From Plantago major (Eukaryota > Streptophyta > Magnoliopsida > Lamiales > Plantaginaceae): a DNA stretch of 64,000 bases. The stretch covers positions 75,328,217 to 75,392,216 of the forward strand of contig CM048841.1 in the NCBI GenBank assembly GCA_026545765.1, in the 5' to 3' direction. Within the stretch, counting starts at the first letter, position 1. Every line of letters begins with the position of its first letter. Shown piece by piece: positions 10,908-22,815 of this stretch. The notes under the pieces were generated by a model. It was not told where the DNA came from. It saw nothing but the letters and a program-made list of their open reading frames with translations, and searched no databases. Made by a program: the position numbers and the translations under genes.

Positions 10908-12012
10908 GGTGTTCTTCGTTCCTGCTTTGTGCTTGAGTATGAACGGAAATTGCTGGAGGTAAGAGATCCAACGAGCTGCATCTTGTTCAAGGTTTTCTGC
11001 GTGTTTATGTGTTTGAGCGCCTCGTGGTCGGTATATAAGATAAACTGGTTATGAATAAGATACGGTTCCCAAGTCTTCAAGGCACGAATCAACGCATATA
11101 ATTCCTGCTCATAGGCACTCCACTTGCGACGGGATTCGCTCAACTTCTCGCTAAAGAACGCAATTGGTCGGCCTTCCTGGGATAGTACGGCGCCAACACC
11201 GATGTCGGATGCGTCACATTCAACCATGAAAACCTTGTCGAAGTCCGGAAGTGCCAGGACTGGGGCGGATGAGAGGCGCTCCTTGAGGAGTGCAAAACAA
11301 TGTTTCTGTTCGAAGTCCCACTTGAAACGACCTTTCTTGAGGCACTCTGTAAGCGGAGCGCAAATAACGCTGAAATTCCGAATGAATCGACGGTAAAAGG
11401 AAGCTAGGCCAAGGAAACTGCGAAGCTTAGAGAAGCCTTTTGGCATCGGCCAGCTGCGGATTGCCGCTATCTTCGACTCGTCGACTTTCATGCCGTCCTT
11501 GCCCAAGACGAAACCCAGAAATATCAAAGATTCAACCATAAAGTAGCACTTCTTCATATTGATGTAGAGTTTATTAGCAGATAGCACCTGTAGCACGAAC
11601 CGAAGATGGCGCAGGTGATCACCAAAGTTCCTGCTGTAAATGAGTATGTCGTCGAAGTAGACGACGACGAACTTACCAATAAACGGTTTTAAGACTTCGT
11701 TCATAAGACGCATGAAAGTGCTAGGTGCATTAGACAGGCCGAAGGGCATGACTTTCCACTCGAAGAGGCCTTCTTTCATCTTGAATGCTGTTTTCCACTC
11801 ATCACCTGGACGGATGCGAACTTGGTGATATCCACTGCGAAGATCAATCTTCGAATACGAGAGCCAGCCAAGCAATCCAACATGTCTTCTAGGCGTGGTA
11901 TAGGGAACCTATAACGAACAGTGATCTTGTTGATTGCGCGGCTATCCACGCACATGCGCCACGAGCCATCTTTCTTAGGTGTGAGTAGAGCTGGGACGGC
12001 GCAGGGACTCAT
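10892..12012 (-). pseudogene. gypsy reverse transcriptase and RNase H
   Basis: Two overlapping frames are needed. 11776-12012 gives [40 protein letters not shown]. 10892-11875 continues with [34 protein letters not shown], the catalytic [29 protein letters not shown] and the RNase H part with [40 protein letters not shown] and [12 protein letters not shown]. The frame breaks again before the junction with integrase (about 10910-10980). Catalytic motifs are retained, but the polyprotein cannot be made from one frame. Confidence 0.92.
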
Positions 12013-12455
12013 ACTAGGTTGTATTTTCCCTTTTGTAATAGGTTTTCCACGATGCCTTGTAACGCGGAACTCTCCTTAGGGCTCATTCAATAGTGTGGTA
12101 AATTAGGCAGGCTCACGCCGGGAACCAAGTCGATGGCATGTTCTATTCCTCTTTTCAGTGGTAGGCCTGGCGGAATCCCATCAGAAGCCACGTCTTTAAA
12201 TTTCACCGAGTAACTCTTGGACTTTAGGCGGAATATCCGGTTGTGTATCGGCTGAATCAACAGCCTTCACTTCTTTGACGACGATAACGTGAACCTCCCA
12301 AGTTTCCCGGATTTCATCCAGAAAGCGAGTGCTGGTGTCGACAGTAGTGACAAGGGTCAACGGTGCCAGTTTGGTGGCAGGAAGGTGCACGCGCTTCGGT
12401 GTTAGGGGGTCAAGGTTTTTACCGTACCCCCTTTGACGAATCTGTAGACGTTTTC

Positions 12456-12842
12456 TCAACCACGATACGTGACGTCTAAATTGTATAACCACAGTCGACC
12501 AAGCAAGAGGCAGCAATAGGACATATCCACGACGTCACAAACCATAAAATCGGAGTAACCTTCGCCCATAGAGAATGGGACGATGCAACGTTTGTTGACT
12601 ATAACAGGGGCGACGTCTTTAATCCAACCTAGGGAATATGGTTCAGGATGGTCAATAACCGGTAAGCCGAGCTTTTGAACGGCAGAAAGTGATATAATAT
12701 TTCGTGCTACCACTATCCACAATAAATTCGCACCCCTTGTCGTTGACGATGCAACGGGATCAAAAAATACGTACGACACCATCAGTAGCAGAGTCAGGGT
12801 TAAGATACACCTTATGTAGCGCGAAATTGGGAACGATACCAT
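12456..12842 (-). pseudogene. gypsy aspartic protease remnant
   Basis: The frame reads ARNIISLSAVQKLGLPVIDH followed by PYSLGWIKDVAP, VNKRCIVPFSMG, DFMVCDVVDMSYCCLLLGRL and the LYNLDVTYRG end. This is the gypsy retropepsin pattern: the segment after the catalytic D-S/T-G, the flap-like core and the LLGRPW motif. The catalytic triad itself falls in a disturbed part of the frame, so the enzyme is not intact. From 12013 to 12455 the connecting region continues in changed frames. Confidence 0.75.
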
Positions 12843-12854
12843 TGCGAGGAAGGG

Positions 12855-13250
12855 CTAGGGCAGGTCTATGCTGCCGTTTCGGCGCGGTCGCAGGCACGAT
12901 GCGTGATGCGCCAGGGTAGGGTCAGGCGGTTCGACTGTATAATCTGGTGGCGCGATCGATTGGTGATAATGATCGATCTTCAATGATGGCGCTGAACCGG
13001 TTGGCGGCGGCGGAAGGGCAGGTACAGGCCTTGCGGGTTTGCTGGGTTGTGCGATCAACGCGTGCGTGACAGAGGAAGTCGGCCGCGAATGATCGACTGG
13101 TGGCAGCATGATGTTGCGTTGCTGAGCGGTCAACATGATAATCGAAACATAATCTGAGAGCTTGCGGAAACAATTGCCGTGGATGGGTAACCTGTCGAGG
13201 GCGGATGGAAACAGTGGTGATAACGACAAGCTAGTACCGATCTCAGGCAA
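12855..13250 (-). pseudogene. gag remnant of the gypsy element
   Basis: A proline-rich segment (PALPPPPTGSAPSLKIDHYH and neighbours) is encoded between the 5' LTR and the protease. No capsid or CCHC zinc knuckle is visible and the space is far too short for a complete gag, so this is a deletion remnant. The assignment rests on position. Confidence 0.4.
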
Positions 13251-13253
13251 TTC

Positions 13254-13272
13254 CTGATCTCTGAATACCAAC
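13254..13272 (-). other. primer-binding site, initiator-Met tRNA type
   Basis: Immediately inside the 5' LTR the minus strand reads GTTGGTATTCAGAGATCAGG. This is the standard plant tRNA-iMet site TGGTATCAGAGC with an extra T and changes at its end. The match is good but not perfect, so priming may be weakened. Confidence 0.7.
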
Positions 13273-13613
13273 TGATATAAGCGGAAGCAAGATAAATGCC
13301 AATCTAACACGTAGATTAACAAATACGATAGCAAGCAACTATCAAACAGAGTTAAACTCAATATTCTTGGTATTAACCAAAGACACAATGTCAATAACAA
13401 TTCTGTAGAAATAACGTATGAATGATAAATCCTATCTACTAGACTATATATAAGAAAATAACAATACGAAACCTAACAGACTTAGAATACTAATCCTAAT
13501 GAACTAAATACCAAAAGTACGGAAAAAAGCCCAACCAGTTAGACTAACTAGTCGAGATTTGCTTAGCCGCATCAATATGAGCGGCTAGCTCTTCCCGTTC
13601 CTGTGCCACATCA
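13273..13613 (-). repeat. gypsy 5' LTR
   Basis: 341 bp copy of the 3' LTR. It ends on the minus strand with GCTTATATCA, followed by the primer-binding region, and on its outer side by the TTTAC target duplicate. Confidence 0.95.
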
Positions 13614-13618
13614 TTTAC

Positions 13619-14530
13619 TTATATGTTTTTGAACTGCTCACAATAAGTTGAATTTTTTAATGCTCGATAGTCGCTCAAAATTGAGTCGAACTTGTTCATA
13701 TTTCTAATAATGCTTGATCCTTATATCAATTTAAGTTCTTGGATGTAACATCTAAACTAAACCTACACAGTAATGCATGTGGAGGAACTAATGACAAAAA
13801 AGGGAACTGATAAGAGTATCTGCTTGGAATCTATATGAATAATGTGGCGGAGCTATTGGCTCTTAAAGTGGATGTACACATTCAGCTATAAAAATAAAAT
13901 GGATTCTAAAATCCCTTCAATATTGCATAAAAAAAATAGCAAAATGCGATCCAATTTATCGTAATCGATTAGTTAACATGTTGGTTAATCGTATTCTGAA
14001 ACACGGAAAAAAATTCATTAGCTTATCAAATTATCTATTGAGCCATGAAAAAAAATCAAGAAAAGAAAGGAAAAAAAAAAAGATCCACTATCAGTTTTAC
14101 GTCAAGCAATACGTGGAGTAACTTCAAGATAGCAGTAAAAGCAAGACGTGTAAGTGAATTGACTCATCAAGTTCCCATTCAAATAGGATCCATACAAGAA
14201 AAAGGCTCTTTCCATTCGTTGGTTATTAGTGACATTCTAATAATGTACAGGTCGAAATATGTCTTTGAAATTAAGTTCCGAATTGGTGGCTCCAGTTAAA
14301 TATTAAGTATAAGTATATTCAATGGACTCTAACTTTGTTGTGAATTAACAGGGGAAGAGCAATTCCATGGCGCCAATAGACGGCCATTTGAGGACATCCT
14401 CACATGTTATCTCTTTTAAGGGATTACAAGTTGATGTTTATCAATAGGGAAGCTAACTCCGTTGCTGATGTTTGTTGAAGCAGGATCGGGCCTACCATCT
14501 CCGGAACTCATTGTTAGCTATCAACTATGT
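13619..14530. other. intergenic, nothing recognised
   Basis: AT-rich flank of the gypsy element. An 84-codon lysine-rich ORF at 14045-14299 has no recognisable motif and is not supported as a gene. Confidence 0.4.
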
Positions 14531-14532
14531 TT

Positions 14533-15715
14533 AGTGATCCTATGGTTTGGGGTGTTTTGTAATGGTGTTTGGAAAAACACCCATCGAAATACCATGTTTG
14601 GTTAGTCAAATCTGAAATACCAAAGCCCAATAAAAAACCAAACTCACAAAATACCTGAATTTCTGGCCCGCACAATTTGTTCTTCGAAATACCATTTAGA
14701 AATACCCACCTAGAGTGGATTATTGAAATATGGTATTTGGTCCCAAAACCCTTCTTTTATATAATTACATCTTTAACCCTAAAAAATCAAAATCAACAGA
14801 ATCATTAGTCACATGTCTTCTTCTTCTTTCTGCGCGTTGTCATCTTCTTCTTCTTGCCATCTGTTGCTGTTGGTTTTGGCATCCCTTCTTTTTCTTCATC
14901 GTCTTCCTGCTTCTTCTTCACGCTTCTATTCGGCGCAAGGTAATCTTCTCTTCTCTTCTCTTCTGTTGATATGTTCCGAATCCATCATGTCAATATATGT
15001 TGCTTATTCTTTTTCGAATTTTCATGTTGATTCGAATTATCGGTCCTGATCATAACAATCTTCTGTGCGTTTTTTTATGGCGTCTGGTTCAGTCTATTTA
15101 GTTTATGGCGTCAATTCAATTCAAAGAATCTTACGCTCGTCTACTTTGATAATTCGGATCAGATGTTTCTGTGCGTTTGTTTATGGCGTCTGGTTCAGTC
15201 TATTAGTTATTTTTTTATCTTTCTTGCTTAGATTGGTTTATGGCTGTCTGTTCAGTTTAGAATGCTCAGACTTATAACGTCTGTTCAGTCTATTGAGATT
15301 TGAGATCTTATCTCCATGAGTTGATAAAGATGAGATAAAAAAGAATCACATTTGTGATTCTACCGAGCCTTCAAATCGGTTGAATTGTGGAAGATTTGAT
15401 TAAATTGGACTCTATTCTTGTTTTTTGGTTAGTATTCAGTCAGTCCAACGTGTTGTTGCTTGCTTTATGCTGTGAAAATATTGATTAAAATGGGTATTAA
15501 TTTTATAATACAAACAATAGCAGAGGATATTATAGTACATTACGAGAAAACTCGAAATATGTTGTTTGTACCAAACATGGTATTTCGACTCTATATACCA
15601 TGTCCGCTCAATGATACCAAACATGGTATTTATATTGAAATACCACTTGAATTACCCTGGTTTTTTCAACGGGCTCAAATACCATGTATTTGTGAATAGC
15701 AAATACCATGTTCAA
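14533..15715. mobile_element. possible DNA transposon derivative rich in ATGGTATTT motifs
   Basis: GAAATACCATGTTTGG-type motifs cluster at 14580-14740 and in the opposite sense at 15555-15715 (ACCAAACATGGTATTT, AAATACCATGTTC). The interior is TCTTC-rich (14810-14960) and 14815-15290 contains repeated TTTATGGCGTCTGGTTCAGT. The arrangement suggests inverted ends about 1.2 kb apart, but I cannot fix exact termini or a target duplication. The superfamily is uncertain. Confidence 0.4.
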
Positions 15716-15724
15716 ACCAACGGC

Positions 15725-16300
15725 CTCTAATGGTTTTTCTAATTTGGAATGATTGTCCTAGTTGGTTCTGGTAGAAAAAATTCGGTGCAAAGTGTAACTC
15801 GTTTAATCCCTAGACATCAGATAGATAACTTATATAATCCTTAATCTAGTTTAATATATTTCTTTTTAACTTCAAAAGATAAAAAAGGACAAAAAGAGGT
15901 ATACTTTTGAAAAGGACTAAGAAGGTAAATAAAGTATAGCCAATTTTGAATATATGAGAAGACTAATTCATGGAAAATTATTACATTTACCTAGACCAGG
16001 TCTAGCATTAGATGGTAGACCTTGTGATTCATATTTTTTCATTCAATTTCACAATAATATAAATAAATAACAATCTAAATATTTTTTAACTAGATACTGA
16101 CCATGGTAAGTCAAAGACAATAAATTCTAAACATCAAAATCAGCAAAGATCCATGCGTCTACTGAAGAACCCATCTTTCTCCTAAACTTTATTCCATTAG
16201 TAAAATTCTAGTATACTACTTAATTAATTAATCCTATAACATCAATATGAGTATATAGTCCGACCTTATCAAACACGGCAAAATGAACTGAGCTAACAAA
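15725..16300. other. intergenic, nothing recognised
   Basis: AT-rich with no ORF or repeat that I can support. Confidence 0.4.
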
Positions 16301-16311
16301 CAACAAAAAGA

Positions 16312-16623
16312 TCAGTGATAATATTTATACTCAATCCAACAAATTCTACTCAAGTAACAAGTAATCATCCAGAAACCTTTCATCTTGCCGTAGTATTGTT
16401 TCCCCTTGCGAACACTGAAACCTTTCTGAAAAGCATAATTGTTGTATAGTTCGTAACACTCCTCCACATCTTTAAAATTCCGGCCTAACAAATTCCCTTC
16501 AAGTTCACCAAAAGAATTTTCAGGAATCGTGCTTGCTTTGTCTACGGGAACCTCATGAGCTTCGTCGTCATTTACATCAATAATATAAATTCGACATCCC
16601 TTGTAAATAATTGTCAATTTCAA
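16312..16623 (-). pseudogene. FAR1/FHY3-type (MULE-derived) N-terminal fragment
   Basis: A 103-codon minus-strand frame contains GRNFKDVEECYELYNNYAFQ, then KGFSVRKGKQYYGKMKG. This is the opening of the FAR1 DNA-binding domain (normally G-x-x-F-x-s-x-e-e-A-y-x-f-Y-n-x-Y-A...GFsvR). The zinc ligands and the MULE transposase-like core that should follow are absent and the frame drifts into unrelated sequence. It is a fragment of a FAR1-RELATED SEQUENCE gene or of a mutator-type transposase. Confidence 0.7.
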
Positions 16624-16629
16624 GTCCTA

Positions 16630-17202
16630 GATGAAATAATTTATTTTCGCACAATAGCTGCAAGAGAAAACATAACAGAACACATGATGAACTATTAAGG
16701 GACTTTAACAACTTAATTAGTCATCTTCAACCTTTGAACTTTGCAATTCTCATACGGTCATCCATGTCTTTTAGAACTCTCCATTAAAATTTAATTCCTT
16801 TTTTTTATCTAAATCAAACCAATCATCAATAGAAAATATGAATTGACTCTAGATTTTAGTCGGAAAAATCTTCAGTAGTACTACTAACGATAGCCAAGAC
16901 AATTGAAAATAAAAAACATTATGTTCCAATTTTATGATATTCTCAAGCATAATCACGGTCACTGAGAGAATTGGTAATTTCCAAGATGAACAAAACCAGT
17001 CATTCATTTGATGTAGAAAACCAAGATTTGTGTTGGGACATTTATGAAGTAATTAATTAGGTTCTGTTAACCAGGCTTAAACTAAAACATTTAATGATTT
17101 TTTGGAAAATTATGAAGCACAAGTTTACCATATTTATTGTTATACCTGGTCTAAGTAATAATTTCCCCTAATTCATAACCTTTACTTCGACACCTAATTT
17201 AA
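16630..17202. other. intergenic, nothing recognised
   Basis: AT-rich, no feature supported. Confidence 0.4.
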
Positions 17203-17204
17203 TA

Positions 17205-17457
17205 CTCCCTCCATTTCAGAAAAAGTGTTATATTTTACTATTTTGCGGTCAACTGTCTCTGTGTTTGACCACAATTTACTCTCAAAGGATATTAATAAAT
17301 AAATTATTAAAATTATATAATGAAAATTTAGTAATTAAATTTTTATTATATGATTTTATTAAATTATTTACTATTATCGTTTATGAGTAATTTGTGGTCA
17401 AACTCGAAAACAGTTGACCGGTCAAAGTCAAAATGTAACACTTTCTCCATCAGTGAG
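17205..17457. mobile_element. Stowaway-like MITE, 253 bp
   Basis: The left end is CTCCCTCCATTTCAGAAAAA and the right end is complementary (..GTAACACTTTCTCCATCAGTGAG). It is flanked by TA at 17203-17204 and 17458-17459. Inner inverted motifs GGTCAACTG / CAGTTGACC extend the arms. Confidence 0.8.
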
Positions 17458-18836
17458 TACTCCACAAGAAAGACTGTGACTAAGCTTTTGTATTTGTCCA
17501 TTAATTACTAGTATATATAAATGAAACCATTTGGATCAACTACGAGAATTAATATCCAGATCAATGATAAAAAAATGAAACCATTTGGATTCATCCATTG
17601 ACTTGTGATTGTGACAAGTAAACGGTGCAAAATCCAACTGAGTTTCGGTTAAACGTTTGAATTGAGTTTTTTCAATTCCAATTGAGTTTTTGTGTAGGTT
17701 TTATATACAAAACTGCATATGAAATTGAAAAAACTAAATTCAAATATGTAACCAAAAACCCTATTAGTGGTGAATGGAGAGAGAGCTAACATAATCACAT
17801 AACAATATATTAATGTAGTGAAAATGAAAGAATATTCTACTCCATTTTTGCATAATCTGGCCCATAAAATTATTAATTTTTACACTTGAGAAGCTGGAAA
17901 ACAAGTTTTGTCGGAACTTAAATCACCCAGTCGGTAACTTACTTGACAGATACGAAACCAATTTTATACTTTGATAGGGTAAAAATAAAAACAATTTTAC
18001 TCGATACTCTGTGTTCGCAAAATAGTGCTATCCATACATTATTTAAAGCACAAGGGTCTAGACCCGACCAGATTCATTTAGTCCTACGTGGAATTTTGTA
18101 GAATTAGTTGTATTTTATTCAGTATATATTTTATTGTTATTTTTGGTATGTTGACTGTATATATAATTTTTATTAAATCCTATATATCTTTATGTACAAA
18201 ACTTCGAAAAATATTTCGAACATATATTTGAATTTGTCATGACAAGACGATTCCGTACACACCAATCTTGAATACTATTATTAATTACAAACTTTTGCGA
18301 GAAACCATCTATCGGAAAGACTAATCAACCGAAAACTCATTCAATTCAGTTCAATCCAGCTACACTACATTTCAATTCAGCTACACTACACTTCAGTTCA
18401 GTTCAATTCAGTTTGATTCAGTTTAGAAAATTGCAGTTGAAGAGAACATAGCCTAATTAAACATCATATATTTTTGTTCAAACATCATATGTTTAACCAA
18501 TAATTAATTACAAACTTTTGCGAGAGGCCGTCTCACGGAGAGACCATTTCTACATCATATATTAGTTGTATTTTAGCCAGTATATATTTTATTGTTATTT
18601 TTTGTATGTTGACAGTATGCATAATTTTTATTAAATCTTATATATCTTTATCTAAAATACTCCGAAAAATATTTTAAACATATATTTGAATTTGTCATGA
18701 CAAGACAAAATCGTAGACACCAATCTTGAATACTATTATTAATTACAATTTTTTCCGAGAAACCGTCTCTCGAAAAGACCAATTCAACATCATATATTTT
18801 TGTTCAAATATCATATGTTTAACATATTATTAATTA

Positions 18837-19039
18837 CAAACTTTTACGAGATACCGACTCTCGACGAGACCAATTCAACATCATTTTTTTGTTCAAACAT
18901 CATATGTTTAACTTCTAACATCGTGGGTATAATAAATCTGATTTATAGTTGTATTATATGCAGTTATTAACATGTGATGTTAGTATTAAAATATGTGTTG
19001 TTGATTTGGTCTCTCTGATAGACGGTCTCTCACAAAAGA
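18837..19039. mobile_element. foldback MITE with GAGACCGTCTC-type arms
   Basis: The left arm is ACAAACTTTTACGAGATACC followed by GACTCTCGACGAGACC. The right arm is GGTCTCTCTGATAGACGGTC followed by TCTCACAAAAG, its complement. Left arms alone also occur at about 18285, 18505 and 18740, and a related whole element lies at about 27183-27378. Confidence 0.65.
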
Positions 19040-19089
19040 TACTCATTATTAATTAAACAAATCATTTTATATCTTAATATACAGAGTTG

Positions 19090-19332
19090 GTCTATTGAGA
19101 GACGATCTCTAGATAATTTATCGAGAGACGGATCTATGTTGTCAATAAAATCATCGATGTTATTCATCAAAATACCTATGATATCAACATTAGTGTTTTT
19201 TTATTTTATAACATGACTTATTTCGTTAACAGTATAGACATTTTGATTAATAACATGGATGGTTTTGTTCATAACATAGGCCGTCTCTAGATAAGTTATC
19301 TAGAGACCATCTCTTATATATGAGACTTTGTG
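19090..19332. mobile_element. foldback MITE, copy 1 (second copy at 33929)
   Basis: Inverted arms GAGAGACGATCTCTAGATAA and TTATCTAGAGACCATCTC enclose a body with AAAATCATCGATGTTATT and TATTTCGTTAACA segments. The same body occurs at 33929-34159 in the same orientation, so this is a dispersed family. Confidence 0.75.
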
Positions 19333-20284
19333 TAATATATAATATAAATTTTATCAAATAAGATAAAATAAAATACTTAAATTTTAAAAATAAAGCATTT
19401 ACTAGATTAATTAAATTTTACATTAAATTAGTTGCATTTTCAACTGGTATATGTTTCAATGTTTATTTTTGGTATATTAGTTGCATATATAATTTTTATT
19501 AAATCTTATATGACTTTAGCTATAAAAATGCAAAAAATATATTGAATATATATTTGAATTAACCATGATACGATAAATTCATAAACACCAATCTTGAATA
19601 CTATTGTTAATTAAATAAATTATTTTAGTTATTAAAATGAAATATAAATTTATTAAATAAGATAAATTGAATAGTGAAATATTATGGAATTAGTTACATT
19701 ATAGTTAGAGTTTTATCGCATTAATCATGTATAAGAACTTCGTAGCTTTCTTATGTGCAATTTTAAATAAAACCAACTAAAAAGTCTTAGGTTGAATGCA
19801 GTGAGGATAAATAAATTGTGGGGAAAGGACATGTACAGTATAGTAAGGCTCCACGACACCAATCTCGAATACTATTATTAATTAAATAAATCATTTTATA
19901 TATTACTATAAATTTATCAAATAAGATAAACTAAAATACTTTAATTTTAAAAATAAAGCATTTACAAAATTAGTTAATTGTACGCGAAATTAGTTACATT
20001 TTCAACCGGTATATATTTAAATGTTTAATTTTGGTATATTGGTGTCATATATAATTTTTCTTAAATCTCATATGACTTTAACTACAAAAGTCCGAAAAAT
20101 ATATTGAACGTATATTTGAATTCGTCATAACACGACAAATTCATAAACACCAATCTTGAATACTATTATTAATTATATAAATTGTTTTATTTATTAATAT
20201 AAAATATGATTTATGAAATAAGATAAAATTAAATAGTGTAATATTATGGAATTAGTTACATTATAGTCAGAGTTTTATGGCATT

Positions 20285-21850
20285 AATCATACATAAGAAC
20301 TTCAGAGTTTAGCGTGCTTTCTTAGAAGCAATTTAGATGGATGACCAATTGAAAGTCCCCCAGTTCACGTATGAGTGAGGAAAAAGTGCGCGAAAAAGAC
20401 ATGTGTTGGTATAGTAAGGCCAACCTATCACCCGGAGAGTTTCTTATATGTAATTGCGCCGGTCCAAAGGGTTCGGAGTTCAATACATTAGTAGTTGGGT
20501 TGTACTCATACCAACAAAGTGCACCTTTGTTTTCGGAAATACGCCTATAAGAATTCCAGAGTTAATTAGCGTGCTTGCTCTGGAGAAATTTTAGGATGGA
20601 TGACCAACAGGGAAGTCTCCCGGTTCACGCACGAGTGAGGATAAACTACGCGGCAAAGGACATTTATTGATAAAAAAGCTTCCCATGAGTAACCTCGCCC
20701 CACAAAGTGTCGGGGCTCGGTCCATTTCAGACGTGCGTTACAAATGGTATCAGAGTCATGCCAACCCGAAACCCACAAGGGGTGGACGGTTGGCCGAACC
20801 ATGTAACACTTCAAAGTTTCAAGTGAAGTCCAAAACAAAATAAAGGGATTGAGAACGCTACTCATACCAACAATGTACACCTTTCTTTTTGGTAATCCAC
20901 TTATGAGAACTCCAGAGTTTAGCGTGCATGCTATGGAGCAATATTAGGATGATGACCAACTGTGAAGTCTCCTGTCAGCGAGTGGACAAAGTGTGCGAAA
21001 GGACTCAGACATAATGGTCAATTGACATATTACTCGGAGAAGCCTACATGAGTATATCGCCGTTCGAAGTGGTCGAGCTCGACCCATTAAATGCGCACGT
21101 GGTAATGTATCGGAGTTGTGGCAACCCAAAGCTTCTGAGGGTGGATGGTTGGCGGACCATGGTGTGCGGACGTCGCACAATTCAAGAGACGGTGAATGTA
21201 ACGCTGTAGCCAAGTCAAGTCAAACAAAACGAAAAGGATAGAGAACACTACTCATACCAAGGTACACCTTTATTTTAGGAATCCACTATAAGAATTCGAG
21301 TTAAGCTGCATTTGCTCTGGAGCAATCTTAGGATGGGTAATCAATGCGAAGTCTCCCGATTCACGCAGTGAGAGACAAAGTGCACGGAAAGGACATGTGT
21401 TGATGTGGAGCCATCTTATCACCGGAGATCTTTCCATGAGTAACCGCGTCCCATTAGTGGTTCGGTTACAAATGGTATCAAAGTCGTGACAACCCAAAAC
21501 CCACAATGGGTGGACGGTTGGCGGACCATGGTGAAAGCGGGGCCATGGCACAATTCAAGAGGAGTAAATGTAACGCCGATGTTTGAAGACAATTCCAACA
21601 GTTTAAAGAAATTGAGAACGCTACTCATACCAACAAGCCAAGACCTTTCCTTTCGGAATCCATCTATAAGAGTGTCTTGATGCGGAACAATCTTAGATGG
21701 GTGACCAACTTTGAATCTTCACGATCGCACACGTGAAGACAAAGTCTTGTGAGGAAGAACTTCATGTTGGTATAGTAAATGGCCGACATATCACCCGAGA
21801 AATGTCATGAATAATCGTGACCTACCAGGTCGAGGCCATTAGTGACCCGG
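20285..21850 (+). mobile_element. Cassandra-type TRIM array carrying 5S rRNA-derived LTRs
   Basis: Five head-to-tail segments resemble the 3' two-thirds of plant 5S rRNA: about 20285-20375, 20504-20640, 20861-20985, 21251-21375 and 21623-21740. They share CTCATACCAACAA, GAACTCCAGAGTTTAGCGTG and TTAGGATGGATGACCAAC. Spacing is about 357-390 bp. Units begin TGTAAC (20802, 21197, 21569) and end near GGTTACA, directly followed by TGGTATCAGAGTCATG (20745) or TGGTATCAAAGTCGTG (21473), the initiator-Met tRNA primer site. 5S sequence inside short LTRs with that primer site defines the Cassandra family. Here LTRs and ~60-100 bp internal domains alternate, so it is a multimer. All copies are mutated. 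Confidence 0.85.
20745..20760 (+). other. Cassandra primer-binding site
   Basis: TGGTATCAGAGTCATG follows the end of an LTR by two bases and matches the initiator-Met tRNA 3' end. A second, mutated copy is at 21473-21488 and a badly worn one at about 21105-21120. Confidence 0.75.
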
Positions 21851-21870
21851 TCGTTCAAAAATAATATTGG

Positions 21871-22700
21871 ATGACGAAAACTACCGTCGACACCACGATC
21901 AACGTTAACATAAATTTAACTACCATATTTTCTCGGTTAATTTATTCTTTCATCATTTTTCTATTTATTATTCAAAAATCAACTATACCGAGGCGATCTA
22001 TTAAAAATAACTATACTGCCAAGACGCCATGCGATTTAATTAGTAATATATTATTAGCCAATAAAATCTCTTCATTGACTTGATGACTTTTAAGTTGAAA
22101 TGTCTTCGGGACCCCAACATCATAATTTCCGCATTGTTGCCTATCTATAGTTGTCCGTCCTGTTGTGGGCCCTGTGGCCCGACCATGCATTATTGGACCT
22201 TCAATTGGTTATATTAACAGGAAATCGCAATCAAATATCATTCGCGTACACATTAATGTTCACGTAATTGCCTCTTGCCAAGTTAAACTGCATTTAATAG
22301 GTCAAATTATTGTTAGTTAGTTCCTGATATTATTAGTTTCTGAATCAAGGTAACGTGACAAATGGTTGTAGACCTGTAGTCTTGTGGACAATTATCAGCT
22401 TGAGAAAAAAAGGGCCACTGTCTTTCTTTTCCAAAAGTTTGATTGAACTATTTGATTTTCGGAAATTAATATATGATGGACGGATTTTGTTGACTACGGA
22501 GCCAAAGTGTAACAAAAATACAAAATTATTACACAGTTTTCCTATGCCGTAAACAAAAACTGCGATGTATATATCAAAATGTACCGAATAGAAGTACATG
22601 CATGATAGTAGTTTTCTTGATGTTTAAATTCATAAAGACTAAAAAACATGACAGTAAGTAATCTGGATTCTGGCCTCACAAACTCTTTATGATCACACCT
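21871..22700. other. intergenic, nothing recognised
   Basis: Sequence between the TRIM array and the 3' end of the SEO gene. The last ~130 bases before 22816 are probably its 3' untranslated region. No other feature is supported. Confidence 0.4.
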
Positions 22701-22815
22701 TGCCTATAGTACAGTACAAGTCTGCTCACTACTTTAGCTATAACAATTAACCATAACTCCATCAAGAACATGAGCAAATTAAATGTGTTACTAGAGTAGA
22801 GTCCATGAAGGACAA

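Larger units (their letters stand above)
8160..13613 (-). mobile_element. Ty3/gypsy LTR retrotransposon, full span, defective
   Basis: The element has two near-identical LTRs (8160-8499 and 13273-13613) and flanking 5-bp direct repeats TTTAC at 8155-8159 and 13614-13618. Its ends on the minus strand are TGATGTGG...TTATATCA. Reading on the minus strand it carries a primer-binding-like site, a protease remnant, reverse transcriptase, RNase H and integrase, which is the gypsy order. The space between 5' LTR and protease is only about 430 bp, so most of gag is gone. The two LTRs differ at about ten sites plus one indel by eye (around 97% identity), which suggests a fairly recent insertion. A CACTA derivative sits in the 3' part of pol. 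Confidence 0.95.
18080..20270. repeat. degenerate direct repeat array (~450 bp family)
   Basis: At least four related copies start near 18110, 18555, 19430 and 19985. Each holds TTTTTGGTATGTTGACTGTA-like, ATAATTTTTATTAAATC, CCGAAAAATAT and CACCAATCTTGAATACTATT segments. Copies at 19700-19860 and beyond also carry worn Cassandra-like pieces (AAGAACTTC..AGC..GCTTTCTTA), so the array may be derived from decayed TRIM and MITE insertions. No coding content. Confidence 0.7.

Noticed and set aside
14045-14299. 84-codon ORF with a lysine-rich start
   Set aside because: No recognisable motif or gene context; poly-A-derived lysines explain the start.
18080-20270. CRISPR-like or centromeric satellite array
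   Set aside because: Units are long, degenerate and contain MITE arms, and the host is a plant; spacing is not regular enough for a satellite.
20285-21740. Functional 5S rRNA genes
   Set aside because: Each block is only a partial, heavily mutated 5S match next to primer sites and LTR-like ends; the Cassandra interpretation explains it better.
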